64,000 nt of DNA, taken from Rugalucina vietnamica (Eukaryota; Mollusca; Bivalvia; Lucinida; Lucinidae). Where the stretch lies: positions 41,878,329-41,942,328 of the forward strand of contig OZ024880.1 in NCBI GenBank assembly GCA_964017185.1. Reading direction: 5' to 3'. Position 1 is the first letter of the stretch, and the number at the start of each line of letters is the position of its first letter. The position numbers and the translations under genes were made by a program. A model generated the notes under the pieces. The model worked only from the letters and a program-made list of their open reading frames with translations. It did not search any database and was not told the DNA's origin. Shown one piece after another: positions 1-44,000 of the stretch.

Positions 1-2479
1 TACAGTTGGTCATAATAATGAAGCAATATCTACCATTTTAATTAACACTAGAGTGATTGGACAACAGGCACAGTCATATAACATAGGCATAAACACATAA
101 GCACGAGTTTGCACTAGTGACAACCTCGATAATTGCAGATACATATACAGGTGATATTCACAGCAAAACGAAGAAGATATCACAAACAAAAGTATATGTG
201 GGTCAAATACAATGTGGACAATTTATAAACTAACTGATGTTTACCTGGTATTTGTTAGATAAATTTCAGCACAAAATGTCACAAGACATGCAATTATTGT
301 TCCGACAAAGTGTTGTACAGACAGTGATAGAAAACCAACAGAAGCTGAATAAACTTATTAGTAAATTAGTGTAGCAGGCAATCAGAATTCTAAGTTGATA
401 GTTTAAAAAGGAGAAGATGACATGTATTTTCAGAAGTTTGCAAGGGTATTGTCATTATAAGAAGTGATAAGAAAAGCACCCATGAAGAAGGGGGCTCCTG
501 TATGCAGCAAATGGTGTTGGCAGCACTTGAAAATCAGAAAAGGATTTCAGCCACTATAGATGTCACAGATGCATTTGTACTGTTATGTTTTCAATACCTG
601 ACTAACAGGCTAAGCATTGTTGTGGTAAAGTCATCAACAGTGAAAAAGAGGTCTGCTATGATTGATGTAGAGAAACAATAGGGAATAATATAAAGCTATT
701 CTCCTTACCTGATTTAATTTAGTGTGCATGACCTTTCGGGATGCGACACATTCAGCTATTGTTATTTCATTGGTAATGGCATTGTGATCAAGGTATTGCA
801 GAACGGTTATTTACTTCCAATTCTGGGTGACACTGATGTCACATTATCTTTTATGGTTCAAGAATAAGCCACGTGCTTCTATGTGCCGCGGTTGCTGCTG
901 AGCAACTGAGGACTTGGTTGTACTGCTGCTGAGCAGGACTTGGTTGTAAAATCTTCGTTCTTGCTAAGATAACAATGTATGCATAAATGAACAGACAGTT
1001 GTTGTGTTTTAACAATTGTTTAAATGCGATTTGAACATTTATCTTTCATACCATTATGTTGGTCTTAACAATCATTATAATGGCCAGTTTTACTTTTTTT
1101 CTTCTTCATGACTGGAAGACATATAATGGTGCTTTACGTTGTGTAAAATTGTATTTTGTAAGATACATATTTATTGTGGTTTAACATTCCATTAAATAAG
1201 CAACCAGTCATGTTGAAATGGAGCTTATATTTCTTTACTATGAACCAGTACTATTATAACCAGCACCATGGAAACGTTACCGTGTTATGCACAACTCTGT
1301 GGTGGCGGGCACAAACACCAACCTCTCAATTAAGAGTATGACACTCTACCATAGGCTACTGTGTCGTCTTACAAACCTTTGTGTTTCTTGCGTAGCTTAA
1401 TATATATGGGCCAAGATCTGACAAGAGGGGTCTTATGTCCAAAAAATCCAAAATTAATATATATATAACAATGTAAAAGACCAGGTTTAGCTGAGTATTT
1501 CCTGAAAGTTTGAAGAGATCATCTCCATAAATATATGGGAATCAAAAGGTGTGTAGCTGTTGCAATCTATACATGACGCCATGAAAAATGTTGATGGTGT
1601 TTTGACATTGATGATGTTAACGATACCACTGTACTGAAAAGAATCTAGAACTGAAATTCTCAAACTTGTATGTGTTCCTTGAAATTCAACACCCATAACC
1701 ACTGTTCAGATTATGAAATAGGCACAAATTCACACACAGGTTGATAAAATATGTACAACAAAGAGCGTACCTTTTTTTAAAATGAGGGTATTCCTTATGG
1801 CACAACGGTTGCCATGGCAATATGCGTGATATTAGTATCTTTGTTTCATAAGATATTATATATGTGTCTTGGATTGTTTTACAATGGCATAAATATCAGA
1901 GCATGCCAAATATTTCAAATTTACTTGGTTTTTAGATTTAAATAGCATACGGTGTACTTTACTGCCCAGACCCATTTTGTCAGACCCGCGCTTATTTATG
2001 AGCTACTACTTGGCAAAATTTACGAAAACAACTAAGCTCTTAGCACTGAATGGATTATGGCCAAAATTAGACAGGACTGACATGATACACAAATGGATGG
2101 CAAGTATATTATTATGCAGGTTGCCAAAGAAATGAAGTGTTGCATAGGGAATACAGGCGTAACAATACATAAAATACAGTTTTGATGTTTTGACTACCAC
2201 CTTGGATGTCATTCTGCATATTGTAATTAGATAATTGGTGCAAAAGACATGCCTCCATTTGTAAAAATGTTTCCATTAGCACAACATCTCAAATGTGAAC
2301 AGGTCAAATTGTGTTTTTGTGCTTCTTATCATGGCCGCCATCTTGGATGCCATCTTAGTTTCTTAAAACTACAAATGTAATTACTTTTTAAGAAATGTTA
2401 TGTTTCATAACTTCTTTATCCATGTCTTACTCAAGATCAAACCAATAAATCGAATAATAGATTTGTCCCATATATGTAC
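1..2479. other. No gene recognised
   Basis: AT-rich sequence. ORFs here are short and lack coding features. Phrases such as GGCCGCCATCTTGGATGCCA near 2,330 suggest old repeats. Another unassigned stretch is 3,412-4,048. Confidence 0.5.
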
Positions 2480-2826
2480 AAATATTGATTTTTGCTATTT
2501 CTGGCTTCCATTTTGGATACTATCTTGAATATATAAAAATGCTCAATGATGCCAAAGTGGCATCACTTGGATTCTTCAAGGGATAGGTCTGCTCAACAAG
2601 ATTGAGAAAAGAAAAACACTTTAGAACTTAATTCAAGGTCCTCTCAGATGCAAATATTGATTTTTGCCATTTCTGGCTTCCATCTTGGATACCATCTTGA
2701 ATATATCAAAATGCTCAATGATGCCAAAGTGGCATCACTTGGATTCTTCAAGGGCAAGGTTTGCTAAACAAGATTCAGTAAAGAAAAAAACTTTAGAACT
2801 CAATTCCAGGTCCTCTCTGAATTTAG
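2480..2826. repeat. Tandem duplication of about 175 bp
   Basis: Two copies share TGCTCAATGATGCCAAAGTG, CATCACTTGGATTCTTCAAG and TTCTGGCTTCCAT. Not coding in any convincing frame. Confidence 0.8.
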
Positions 2827-2929
2827 CTCTTTTCTACCGGACTACAAAGTCTCATCCTAAAACCCAAGTGGGATAGTTAAAAAATACAATTAGTACTGAT
2901 AACAAGAGAACATATCGCGTCGTGTGAGA

Positions 2930-3411
2930 GAGTGACTATGCTGCCTTCTTTAATTGCACGCCGGTGGGACGGGTGTGAGACTCTATGATGGCCCCGACAT
3001 AAAGCTATTCATTTTAGTTGGTTGGAGCGGAGCTTCTTGTCTGTTGCTTGGCCCACCGCGGTTCAACTGGTGTTTTTTTCTTTTGCTCCAGGTTTCAGTT
3101 AAGTAATTCAGCGCCCAGGGATCTCTATCGTCGGGCAGCTTACTGAATCTGTTCAGTCCTCGTTTTTGATTCATCAGGGTGATTATCATGATTTATTCGT
3201 TTGTACTTGATGATTCATTGACTAGTTAAGAGATTCACCACGAGGACCGAACATCTAACTAAATGTTGTGAACCAATGCGGAAGATGAGGGTAAGGTTAG
3301 GCGCCTGTAAAACCCGGTTTAGGCCCCCAGTAATTTTATATTACTGATCGTTCCAAAGCGATACTTCTGTTGTGGTTCTAATTGTTTTGTGTTTTGGAGT
3401 CGATTTTTGTG
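2930..3411 (+). mobile_element. PLE tail fragment
   Basis: Carries the family signatures ACGCCGGTGGGACGGG, CACGAGGACCGAACATCTAA and GATCGTTCCAAAGCGATACT. Lies outside the receptor genes. Confidence 0.7.
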
Positions 3412-4048
3412 CTATTTTAGCCTCATCAAAGATTTAGATATCAGCTGCTTTACGTTCCCAGATTGCGAATTGTGCTCCAAAATATAACCGCCTATAACTT
3501 CTAAAGGTTTTTATGTATGGGCCCTTATCTGGGTCGGCTCATACGTTCTACGCGGTTCACCAGTAATCAGACGGTGCGACAATCAGCTTTGCCTGGCCCT
3601 GAGGTTATAAATACTTTTTCATGCTCAACTCAGCTGGGCATAAATTCAAACTGCTCATAAATGACAAAATAGCCCAAATAAATTGAAATTTCAGGTTTAG
3701 ATCACTAAAGCCTGTACTTTATCTTGCTGATAAGTGTTAAAATGCCAACAATTGTCCGCAGGATAAATTTTAGTCTCAGTTGAGCTGAGCAAGAAAAAAG
3801 TTTTATCACCTCAAGACCTGGAGGCACAAGCAGTCCACAGTTTCTTCACTGCCTAACTGAATGGGTTGTGACTAGATGCTCAAATAATCTTCTAGAAATA
3901 TGTACAACTGGCATAAAGCGGTTTCTTATTGGCTAGTTCATTCATTTCTTTAGCTGGTATTTTGAGATTCAGTAAACAACAGTTTTTCAAATATGTTTAT
4001 TTAAGCGTCACGGTTTAGTAAAAAATCTTATGATATTGACACTTATTT

Positions 4049-4273
4049 TAACTCATTTAAGCCTGGCGCCCCTTTTATGGGATATAGGCAAACAGCATAG
4101 CCCCAGATGTGACGCCGCAGAACGCGGCGTCCCATCTGGGGCTATTCTGTTTGCTTGGAGGAATTTCATCGAAAAATGAGATAAAAATTAAAAATCACTC
4201 CTAACACCCCTTAACATGAAAGTGGACTCTCCCTAATGATATTGAGGGCAGAATCCATTCGTCAAATATGGGT
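4049..4273 (+). mobile_element. Foldback MITE family 2
   Basis: Internal hairpin TAGCCCCAGATGTGACGCCG / CGGCGTCCCATCTGGGGCTA; starts TAACTCATTTAAGCC and ends CAAATATGGGTT. Other copies at 17,801-17,985 and 63,038-63,262. Confidence 0.78.
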
Positions 4274-5009
4274 TCAAAATATTTAAACTTTGTTTCAGAA
4301 ACCCGAACACGCGAACCCTATGAAGATGTTCTGGTCAGAGTTAACTCCATATAACCAATATTACCTCGATATAACGAGGAGTAACCGAAACGCCAAAACA
4401 CGCGAGTTTTGGAACAACGTCTTATTACCGCGACTTTATGGGAAGGATAATGTTTTGCGACTAACATTTAACTGACCGGCGTTTCTAGTACAATGCTATT
4501 TCATTATTAGGCAGGTGAACAATAGTAGTAGCATATATGCAACGAAGTTTAAAACATTTACGAAGATCAAGAGAAACATGCATTATCTTGGTGTCCTTTC
4601 ATTTCCATTTTTTTTTCTCGTCGAAAGAGCAAAACAACCAAAAGGTTTTGTCAATTTTCGTCGAAGCCAAGACCACTAATATTTACTTCTTTCTGAGACT
4701 TCTTTAATAAACATATCCGTCAAGGTTGCTGCTAAACATTGGTTGGTTGGTTACTTTTTGGTTTAACGTCCCGCCAACAGAAGAGGTCATTTGGAGATGG
4801 AACCTCGGTTTAAAGTCTCATCCGACAGACTGGATAAGCACGGGATCTAACCTTCGACCTCGCTGCTAAACAGCTAAGCCCCAGGAAGGTCTTGCCAAAC
4901 ACAAGTACCATCAAGTTAAAAAATAACAAGAATGTGCATTAGGCGCTAGGGCGATTTTTCACATTTTGCCCATAACAAAAGCGCGGAATGTAATACACGT
5001 GAAATCCAC
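4274..5009. other. No gene; possible degenerate SINE
   Basis: 4,735-4,880 includes GGTTTAACGTCCCGCC, similar to the tail of the SINE family in inverse. The 61-codon ORF at 4,290 looks incidental. Confidence 0.3.
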
Positions 5010-5480
5010 ACAAAGATTCAAAGATTCAAAGATTCAAAGTTTAATCTGCATTCAATCCAAAACATACAGGATTATGACAGAAACATATAACATACATACA
5101 AGATGAAAAATGACAACTACATGTACACTACATGAATGAACGAATTTGAAGGCCGATTAGGAATATTAGGAATAGGGATACAGCTATTCAGTGGGTCTCT
5201 TTGCATGTTATGCAGAAAATTTTGTAAACTTTTCTCTGCCCTTATTTGGTTGAGTGTATGCCTGTTCAGAGGTGTCCACAGATTGTTTTCAGTTTGTTTT
5301 TGATTTAGAAGAAAATCGTGAAAATGTTAGTGACCCGTTATAGGCTGTGATAATAGACGGTATATGATCGTATATGTCTAAGTCATAATAAATTTTGTCC
5401 TGTTCTGGCTATAACATTTTGCTAGTATATAGAAAAGAGAGAAGTTTAGTAATGAACAAATTAACTGTTGATTTTTTTAT
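5010..5480 (-). repeat. Possible LINE 3' tail
   Basis: Starts with short tandem ATTCAAAG units, then TTTAATCTGCATTCAATCC. CR1-like LINEs often end in such short repeats, so this may be a minus-strand 3' UTR remnant. No coding sequence was recognised. Confidence 0.35.
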
Positions 5481-5658
5481 ATTTCCCTTTAAGGAGGCAC
5501 CCGGTGTCCTAAGGACATCATATATATATTGGTCAATTTGACATCCTGACGAAATAATGATGTAATAGTGACGTAATCGTGAAGTTGTTGCGTCACGTGT
5601 CTACCGGGTTGCAGCCATCTGCGACGTTTTTCATATACACAGTACTGCGATCCGAAGA

Positions 5659-36275
<30,617 letters not shown>

Positions 36276-37798
36276 TACCAGCTCATCTTACAAAGATTTT
36301 GCTATTGCATGCTGGCTGTTTCGACTCAAGTTTTGTGTGTGTTATTTGATACGCCATGCAAAATGTTCGTTCGTCGTAACATAATCCCATATCATATGTA
36401 GCGTTTCGCGAAAAAAGAAGAAAGAAAATGCGTAAGCTTCGCTTTCTCTACAAAACCCCTTTTGACTATACATGAACAAATCAGCTAAACTAATGTGTTT
36501 TTCTGGAAAGAATATGGATTCGAATATCGAAGAAGATTAGGCCTAACTGAGCTTTGTGTAACCGGGTCTTGGGGCTTGCTCGACTTCTTGTTATATAAAA
36601 TACCCGCGGTCGTCATTGCTTCAATCTTCAAGGTCGAATTGTTAAACAAAGATCCTCTACGATTATTCATATTAATGATATTACTGCTATTAATGAGACA
36701 GGAGGTGGGTCATACCACGGTATCGGCTGTCAGTCACATATTGGCGAGAGAATCGAGTAACAATACTGCCCTTAAGATACTGACAAGAAAACTAGGTATA
36801 TTTCACTTTTCGCAATGTATAGCTCGGCAAATAGGTCACTGTATGGGCGTTACCTCATGAATGCGTTATTGGGTATGGTCTACCTTTGACTTGGGTAAAA
36901 ACTAAAGGTGTACAGTTCAAAGATTCAACTCACATGTTTTCCGTTACAAAATAAGAATGAAATATGAGTTTGTCTAATTCACTGGATTGGACAAAATACG
37001 GGTAGCTGATTTCTAACGGTAAATATGTGACAGCGGTCCAGGCTGATTGAGTTCGATTTTCCTATAAACCCCCTACTTGAACAGATAGACTAGCCGACCA
37101 CGCCCAGATATGAATATTAAAGTTGAAGCCCATACAGTGACCCATTTGCCGAGCTATATCCTGAACCTATGCAGAAGTAGTGAGAATGACCTTAAGAAAC
37201 ATGTGCACATGAACAAGTGTGCCTCGACGCGAGAAAACCGGTCTTCGGGGTTTCCGACCAGGTCTGACACAAACCGGCCTGTCCAAGCTCAGAAAAGAGC
37301 TAGAAGCTTGCAATTTCGGATTTAAGTAGAAGAGGAATTGTACTATCCGAGTAGCGAAAACAAAGGCGCTGATCAGCTTCGCAGTTACTGCGAAGCTGAT
37401 CTGCGCCTTTGTTTTCGCATAGGCAATAATCCCGTTTTCTCACGATGCGGCTCAAGTGTGACCGTAAACTGGGCACCATCATACATAGTTTGTCATACCT
37501 AACGACTAACGTCATTTTCATTAGAAATGTCATAGACGCATCCATTAATCATGAGTTAATTATTTTTCAGAAACAATATCCTTTTTTGAAACAAAGACAA
37601 AATTGTTGAGAGTGAAGATATTCCCTTCCATGTGTCATACATATCATCTTGCATTAGAGGAATGCAGGTCAAATATCAAAAACCGTGAGCCAGTTTTGTC
37701 AAAAAGATCATTTTCCAAAATTTTAAACGCAATGAGTTTATATATTTTATTTTTGTATGTTGTTTTTCATCGGTTTCTTTCAGTACAATAATACAATA
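36276..37798. promoter_or_regulatory. Divergent intergenic region between the two receptor genes
   Basis: 1.5 kb separates the start codons of two divergently oriented paralogues, so it should hold both promoters. A likely 3' splice site at 37,782 suggests the plus-gene transcription start lies further upstream. A foldback MITE occupies 37,219-37,453. No clear TATA box was identified. A 121-codon plus-strand ORF at 36,495-36,860 has no recognisable features. Confidence 0.5.
37219..37453 (-). mobile_element. Foldback MITE family 1, intergenic
   Basis: Inverted sister of the 35,492 copy, lying 346 bp upstream of the single-flytrap start codon, so it may sit in the promoter region. Confidence 0.82.
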
Positions 37799-38045
37799 AT
37801 GTATGTTAAACTGAGGCAAACGTTCTTGATATTGAAAATATTAATCTTTGTAAATCATTTTGGCTTCAGCAGATGCGATAAAGCCTATATTGATGGCGAT
37901 ATGTATATTGTTGGACTTTTCGATGTTTTTAATGGACAAGATGGCAGTTGTTTAGACCTGAACACCGACTCGGTTATGGTTTTAGAGGCAACTAGATGGT
38001 ATACTGGACAACTAAACAAGGCAAACGTCTTGCCTTTTAAGATTG
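37799..38045 (+). CDS. Single-flytrap gene exon 1
   Basis: Start ATG follows a possible 3' splice site (TTTCTTTCAG ending at 37,782), so a 5' UTR exon may lie upstream. Encodes a hydrophobic leader (LRQTFLILKILIFVNHFGFS), then AYIDGDMYIVGLFDVFNG and on to LPFKIG. Phase-1 donor GTAAGG, as in exon 1 of the divergent paralogue. Confidence 0.85.
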
Positions 38046-41000
38046 GTAAGGTTCATTCTCATTTTAAAAGCCAGTTAGATGTGTATTAGAAAAAAATGTC
38101 ACATTTAGTAGGCTTCAGAATGGGTTATAAATAAAACAATGTCATCGTTTTGCAGAAAATGAGTGAGAGGTTGGCAAGTCGTAAAACATAATAATTTAAG
38201 ACCACAACCAATTATTTATTACTAACATGTTACTGCAAGTTTTGATCACTAACATGTTACTGCAAGTTTTGATTCGTATGTTCTGTCATTTTATCATGCA
38301 AACATGTCCATGCAACGAATGCCCCCTCAGTATACCCCACTTTTATATAGTGAAAATGGGGTTTACATGGGTATAACTATTTTTCTTATTTTTTTGTCAA
38401 AAACATAGATTGTGGGTACCCGTTAGAACCGCCTCATCGAGGCGGTTTTAACGTGTACCGGCAATCAATGTTTTGAGAAAACTTATTGAAAATACCATTT
38501 TTTATCCTGCTGAAAATTTTCATTTTTTAGAACTTTAAACATCTCTGTATATTGCATGGGCACGTTTTCGTAATATTAGGTTTCAAGGGTTACATGACCT
38601 GTGGGATGCCAACCAGGGCAGTGCACTACGCCGAACTAGAGATGTCTAGAGAAAATTTAATTGGTAAGATTGTCACTGTTAAAACAAATGAGCCGCCTCG
38701 TGGGAAAACCAACAATGTGGTTTTTGAACAGGTCCGACACAAACTGGGCTGTTCAAGCACAGAAGCAGGCTAGAAGCTTTAAATTTTGTAGTTAAGTAGA
38801 GGAGGGATTGTACTATCCGTGTAGCGAAAACAAAGGCGCTGATCAGCTTCGCAGTTACTGCGAAGCTGATCTGCGTCTTTGTTTTCGCCTATGCAGATTG
38901 TTGGTTTTCCCATGCGGCGGCTCATATATACTATACTAAAATATTCGTAAAGCATGATAGAAGCCCAAGCAGCACTTTTCTTTCTCTGTATTGTTGAAGC
39001 TGTTACAAATTAATTTTCTCTGTATTATAATTATGACCCATAGTGTAAAACATGACCCCTGATAATAAATCTTCGCACAACAAATTTGTTGGTAGGACTG
39101 GTGAAAAGGTTTTTCTGGGCCAGGAGCTTGAGCTTAGCTTGACGTAAAAAGACCTGCAAAAATAAAATCTGTCAGCAGATTATTTAGGATTCTTTAAATA
39201 GGGAAAATATACAAAATCATTCACAAATTAACACTCTTTACTATTTATAAATAACATACATGTATATTCAGCTGGCGTTGTTTTGTTCTTCCCTAGGTTT
39301 TATTGGAGCAAGCAGCAACGAGCAAGCAACGGCAATTGCTGACCTCCTATCGACAACACCAATACCACTGATTTCTATTGGAGCGATGGCTACAGAATTG
39401 GGAAATAGGACTATCTATCCGAACTTTTACAGAATACTCCCTGATGAGACGAAACAAATCATGGTAATTATTAATTTTTAGGTTTATAGGTCAATAAACT
39501 GACAAATGGGGTAGGATTGTTCACTAAATATAAGCAACAATTGACGTCATCAATCGTAGTCCACACTGAATGGTCATTATATCAACATAGGCAATACCTT
39601 AAGCAATACAAACGGGCATTCTCAAACATATTCCCGTTAACCCTTTCCGACCGATTTTTTGAGGTTCTGTGGGTTAAACATGATCGTTTTTTTAAATGTT
39701 GTGAACCACTGCAGAAGCTGAGGGTGATATAAGGTACCTGTAAAATCGATTTAAGCACGTTCCAAGGCGATACTTCTGTGGTGGTTCTTATTGTTGTGTT
39801 ATGTCTCGGTGTTAACCTTTTTCTGCTGTTTGCGCCTTATGTATCATGGTTTTCATATTTGAGTAAAGTTTAGGTAACAGAGTGGCCACCTATTGGGAAA
39901 ATAGCGGCTCATTCGGCTTATGTTTTCATGGTATAGGTACCTGATTGTTAATTTATTTTTTTTCACCTCGGTTTTTGGAGTAGGAATCTAATTCTGATTG
40001 CGCCTTTTCGTGGTCGTTGCCTACTAGTACCTTTTTCCAAATTACTAAGACGATCTTCAAATGAGGATAGAAATATTATTATGTCATATTTGTATACAAG
40101 GCAGTCATAGAGAATGAAATTGTCCAAACATCGCCCTATATAAGGCGTTGGAAAAGTACCGCTGAATGACACGACTGAATTCATAGAATCCATGTGCTCT
40201 TCTACCACACCCTGCCAGTATCCACTTCTTAGGTCGAGCTTCGTAAAGTGGCATTGGCTCATCAGTGTATGAGCAACACATGCAATATAAAGAAAAGAGA
40301 ACCTGCGAAAGATATTGTAAATGACGCCAGAAAAAGGCAAAACTATCATTACTAGTCTTTGAAGAACCACACAACTTTCTCAAACTGTAACCGATTGTTA
40401 ATCGGACTTTAACACTAGCATGCGATCCGCTGCGATCACCACGATTCACCACTTGTATCGAATCGTGGAACTTGTCTAGAATTTTAAGGTTAGATACGAG
40501 ATGATGCGATTTCACATATGTTGATGCGATTTGTTCCGATTTGATGCGATAAAGTCATGATTGATAAACAGATATGTTACTATATGACTGATCAGCTAAG
40601 ATCATGTACTAGAGGTTATAGCGATCATCACTATAAGGGTTTACGGGATTTGACACGATCCATTGCGTGCTAGTACGTTTGGATACGTTTCTATACGTTC
40701 ATCAGGACACGATGCGATGTGTTGCGATAAATCTCACGATAAGTACAATGATAGTTACGATTCAAGCCACGATTTGACGCGATAGTAGTACTAAGAGCGC
40801 TATTAGCTATAATTTACGAAATCAGTCTTCAAACATAATTGATATTCTGAAATGATGATGTGTCTTTCTTTGTACTGAGAGACGAACACTAGTTTCCAAA
40901 CTATATTAGAGGAGACGGTGGGTAGGGAAATTTTTCGTTTCGCACAACACCCTCCACATACTAGGTTTGATACTATGGGTGGCTTCTTTGATCAATATAA

Positions 41001-44000
41001 AGAGCTTCTAGGTACGTTGTCGCCCTGTGATGTGGTGCATTTGTCCTCCAGAAGCCGTTACGTATGTTACCCATTCAAACCAGAAATGTGCTCTAAGTTT
41101 GTAAAATACACTATGAATCTCTAATCTAAATTCCAAACCTAAATGTATCAATATCATCTGATGAAAGAATGTTACGGGCACATATATTGATATATTTAAT
41201 CATTTTCATGCATCGATGGTGTTACGTATGTTACATTCTCAAACAGCCTGTGTAAATGTTAATTACAGAACAGTAAGCTATTTTGATATACTTCTCTTTG
41301 CGAATTTCACTTTTAATACACTACGGGTGGCTTTGTTGATCAATATAAAGATTTTCTATGCACGTTGTCGCCCAATGGTATGGTGCATTTGACCTCCAGA
41401 AACCGTTACGCACGTCGTATGTTACCCATTCAAAACAGAAATATACTCTAAGTTTGAAAAATGCACTATGAATCTCTAAAATAAATTTCAAACGTAAATA
41501 TATTAATGTCATCTGATGAAAGAATATTACTGGTACATGTGTTGATACTTTTAATCATATATATGCATCGATGGTGTTACGTATGTTACATTTTCAAAAC
41601 AGACTGTTCAGAGTTTAATTAGAGAACAGTAAGCTATTTTAATATACTTTTCTTTGCACATTTATATTTTAGATACACTGGTCTAAAAGACACTTATTCC
41701 TTTTCTTTTAAAAACCTGAAAAAACTAATCATCATGTCATTCCTCAGTCGAAAGTTATTGCATATAGTCCACAGTAACTCACTTCAGATTATGAAAGAAT
41801 AAAGTGTTCAAAGTCGACTATAAACAGACAAGTTTGAAGAAAAGAAGAAAAAAATATACAATCATCTTGTTGTAGATCAATAACATATATGCCTTCTTTA
41901 AGTTGAATGCTCACTGCTTTGCCAGAAATGTGTACTTTTGATTGATAAATATGGTAACGTATGTAACACATAATTATTTAATATCAAAAATCAGTTTTAA
42001 TGATTTTAATGCCGATAAAATGCTCATCGCTGTATGTAATTATGATTTAGCACTAATTTAGAAAGTCATATAAGATATAGCAAATATTCAAGAGTGTAAT
42101 CCGGTTGTCAGTGAACTTAAAGCGCGCACACCCGAACCACAAAATCCCAAAGCATGTTTTACACCATTGTTAGAATCCAGTGTTATGAAATGACATTATC
42201 AACACCGTCGGTCACTATTTCTTAAGTAACCTTTCACAAAGCTTGCCAATATTAGTAAGCAAATATCAATGCGGGTGACTGGCGATTTAATGGTAACGTA
42301 TGTAACACATTTTCTACTTTAACTTTTAGGTGTTAAAACCTAAGGAAAACAAATAGTGATAAGATATAATAATCGTCACCTTAAGATTGTTTTCCGATTT
42401 CCGAATTATGAAATGACTCGATGGCCATACAAAAGCACAACTCTGCGCGTGCTAGTTCATTTTGTCTGGGTTCGGGGCACATGTGAGACAAGCCAACTTC
42501 TGATTGCGCGTTTGCCAGGTAGTTTTTTTCGCGGGGTTCTCCCGTTTTCGCCCCACCTACCGGTTGGTCCGTCTCATATGAGCTGAACTAATATTGAAAG
42601 GGACGATAAACGGAACAAAAATTGTTCAGTTCTTGGTCATGAGCACTGCTTCAATATAAGTACCATTGATGTTCCAAACATTGCCCGATGCGGTTGTTTT
42701 GTTTGATTTTGAGTTGATGCTTAACAGCCTAGTCAACAGCTGTTGTCATATTGAGACGTTGACTTCATTTTATGGGACTTTTGCCCGAAAATCGGATTCC
42801 ATGACATCCAAACAATGCTTTAAATATAACCACCCAAGTAAGCCACTATGGCTTATACGTTTGGATGGTTTGATTTTAAAACACTTTTCCTGGTCAGGCT
42901 CAGACCTGAGTGGTTAACCAGTAATAAGATGGTCAGTAAGTAGCGTATAAGGTATGCCTGGAGGCAAAAGAAGCCCATCTATTTCTTACGGACCCGATGA
43001 GCGAGGCCCATATTCCCACCCGACCAACCTTCTGAGGGATTCAGCTTAGGCTGATACGATTGAGCGTTTCTGCTAAGGCTGAAAACATGTTTTCGAAGTT
43101 TTCACGTTATAAATGGCACGTTTTCGAAGTTTTCACGTTATAAATGTGCCATCAAACGATCATGCTTTGGTGTTACATTTTCCTTTGTATAGCGCTAATA
43201 GCAACAAAACAAGTGACGGACATCATTTACACTTGAACCAGATTGCCCAGCAGATGAACAGAATCGGCACTTGGTTTTTCGTACACCCTCTTATGTGCTG
43301 TGGGGAGTATTATCGCCTGTTTGCACAAGGTAGTTTGTAACTGATCGCTTTTCTCAGCAACATTCCAAGCTTTTGATTTACCAATGCCATTGTGTTGAGT
43401 CTCACCTAAACTGCCTTCTTGTGTAGTCATAACTTCTATTTTCTTGAAGATATGGAATGGTCGAGAGTCTCACCAGGACATCAAGGCTTGCTCAAAACGA
43501 CAGACTGATGGTATCGTGCTTTTTCACGATTTCCAGTGTTGAACCATAATGTATTGCAATCCTTTGGCTAGAATAGACAGCAGCATAAAACCAAGACATC
43601 TGATTCAGATGATTGTACCGTCAGAAGCATCGTGGTTGTTATGAAAATTCGCGTATCTGTCTCTTCATTGTTTAAAGTGCAGTTACGTCATCCCTGGCAA
43701 GAAAGCATTTTCGTTATCTGTAAAAACGCATACACGTTGTTTGCACTATGTTCGGATTTCACACCGAGGGCCCTCAAGAAATTCACATTTTGTGTTATTA
43801 CTGCTTAACATTGGATTTTGCCACTCCCGGGGAACTGGTGTCGCAGGGCTAGATAATGTCCTTTCTCGTTCATCCGATCTGATGGACACTACGTTAAATA
43901 AATAGTTTCGAAAGGCGCACACAAGCTGTAAGGAATACCACATATAGTATAAAATAAATGGGTCCAGGAGTTTGAGGATAATATCCGCATCTAGTTGGAT

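Noticed and set aside
36495..36860. 121-codon plus-strand ORF in the divergent spacer
   Set aside because: No signal peptide, domain or codon pattern; no splice partners; more likely non-coding promoter DNA.
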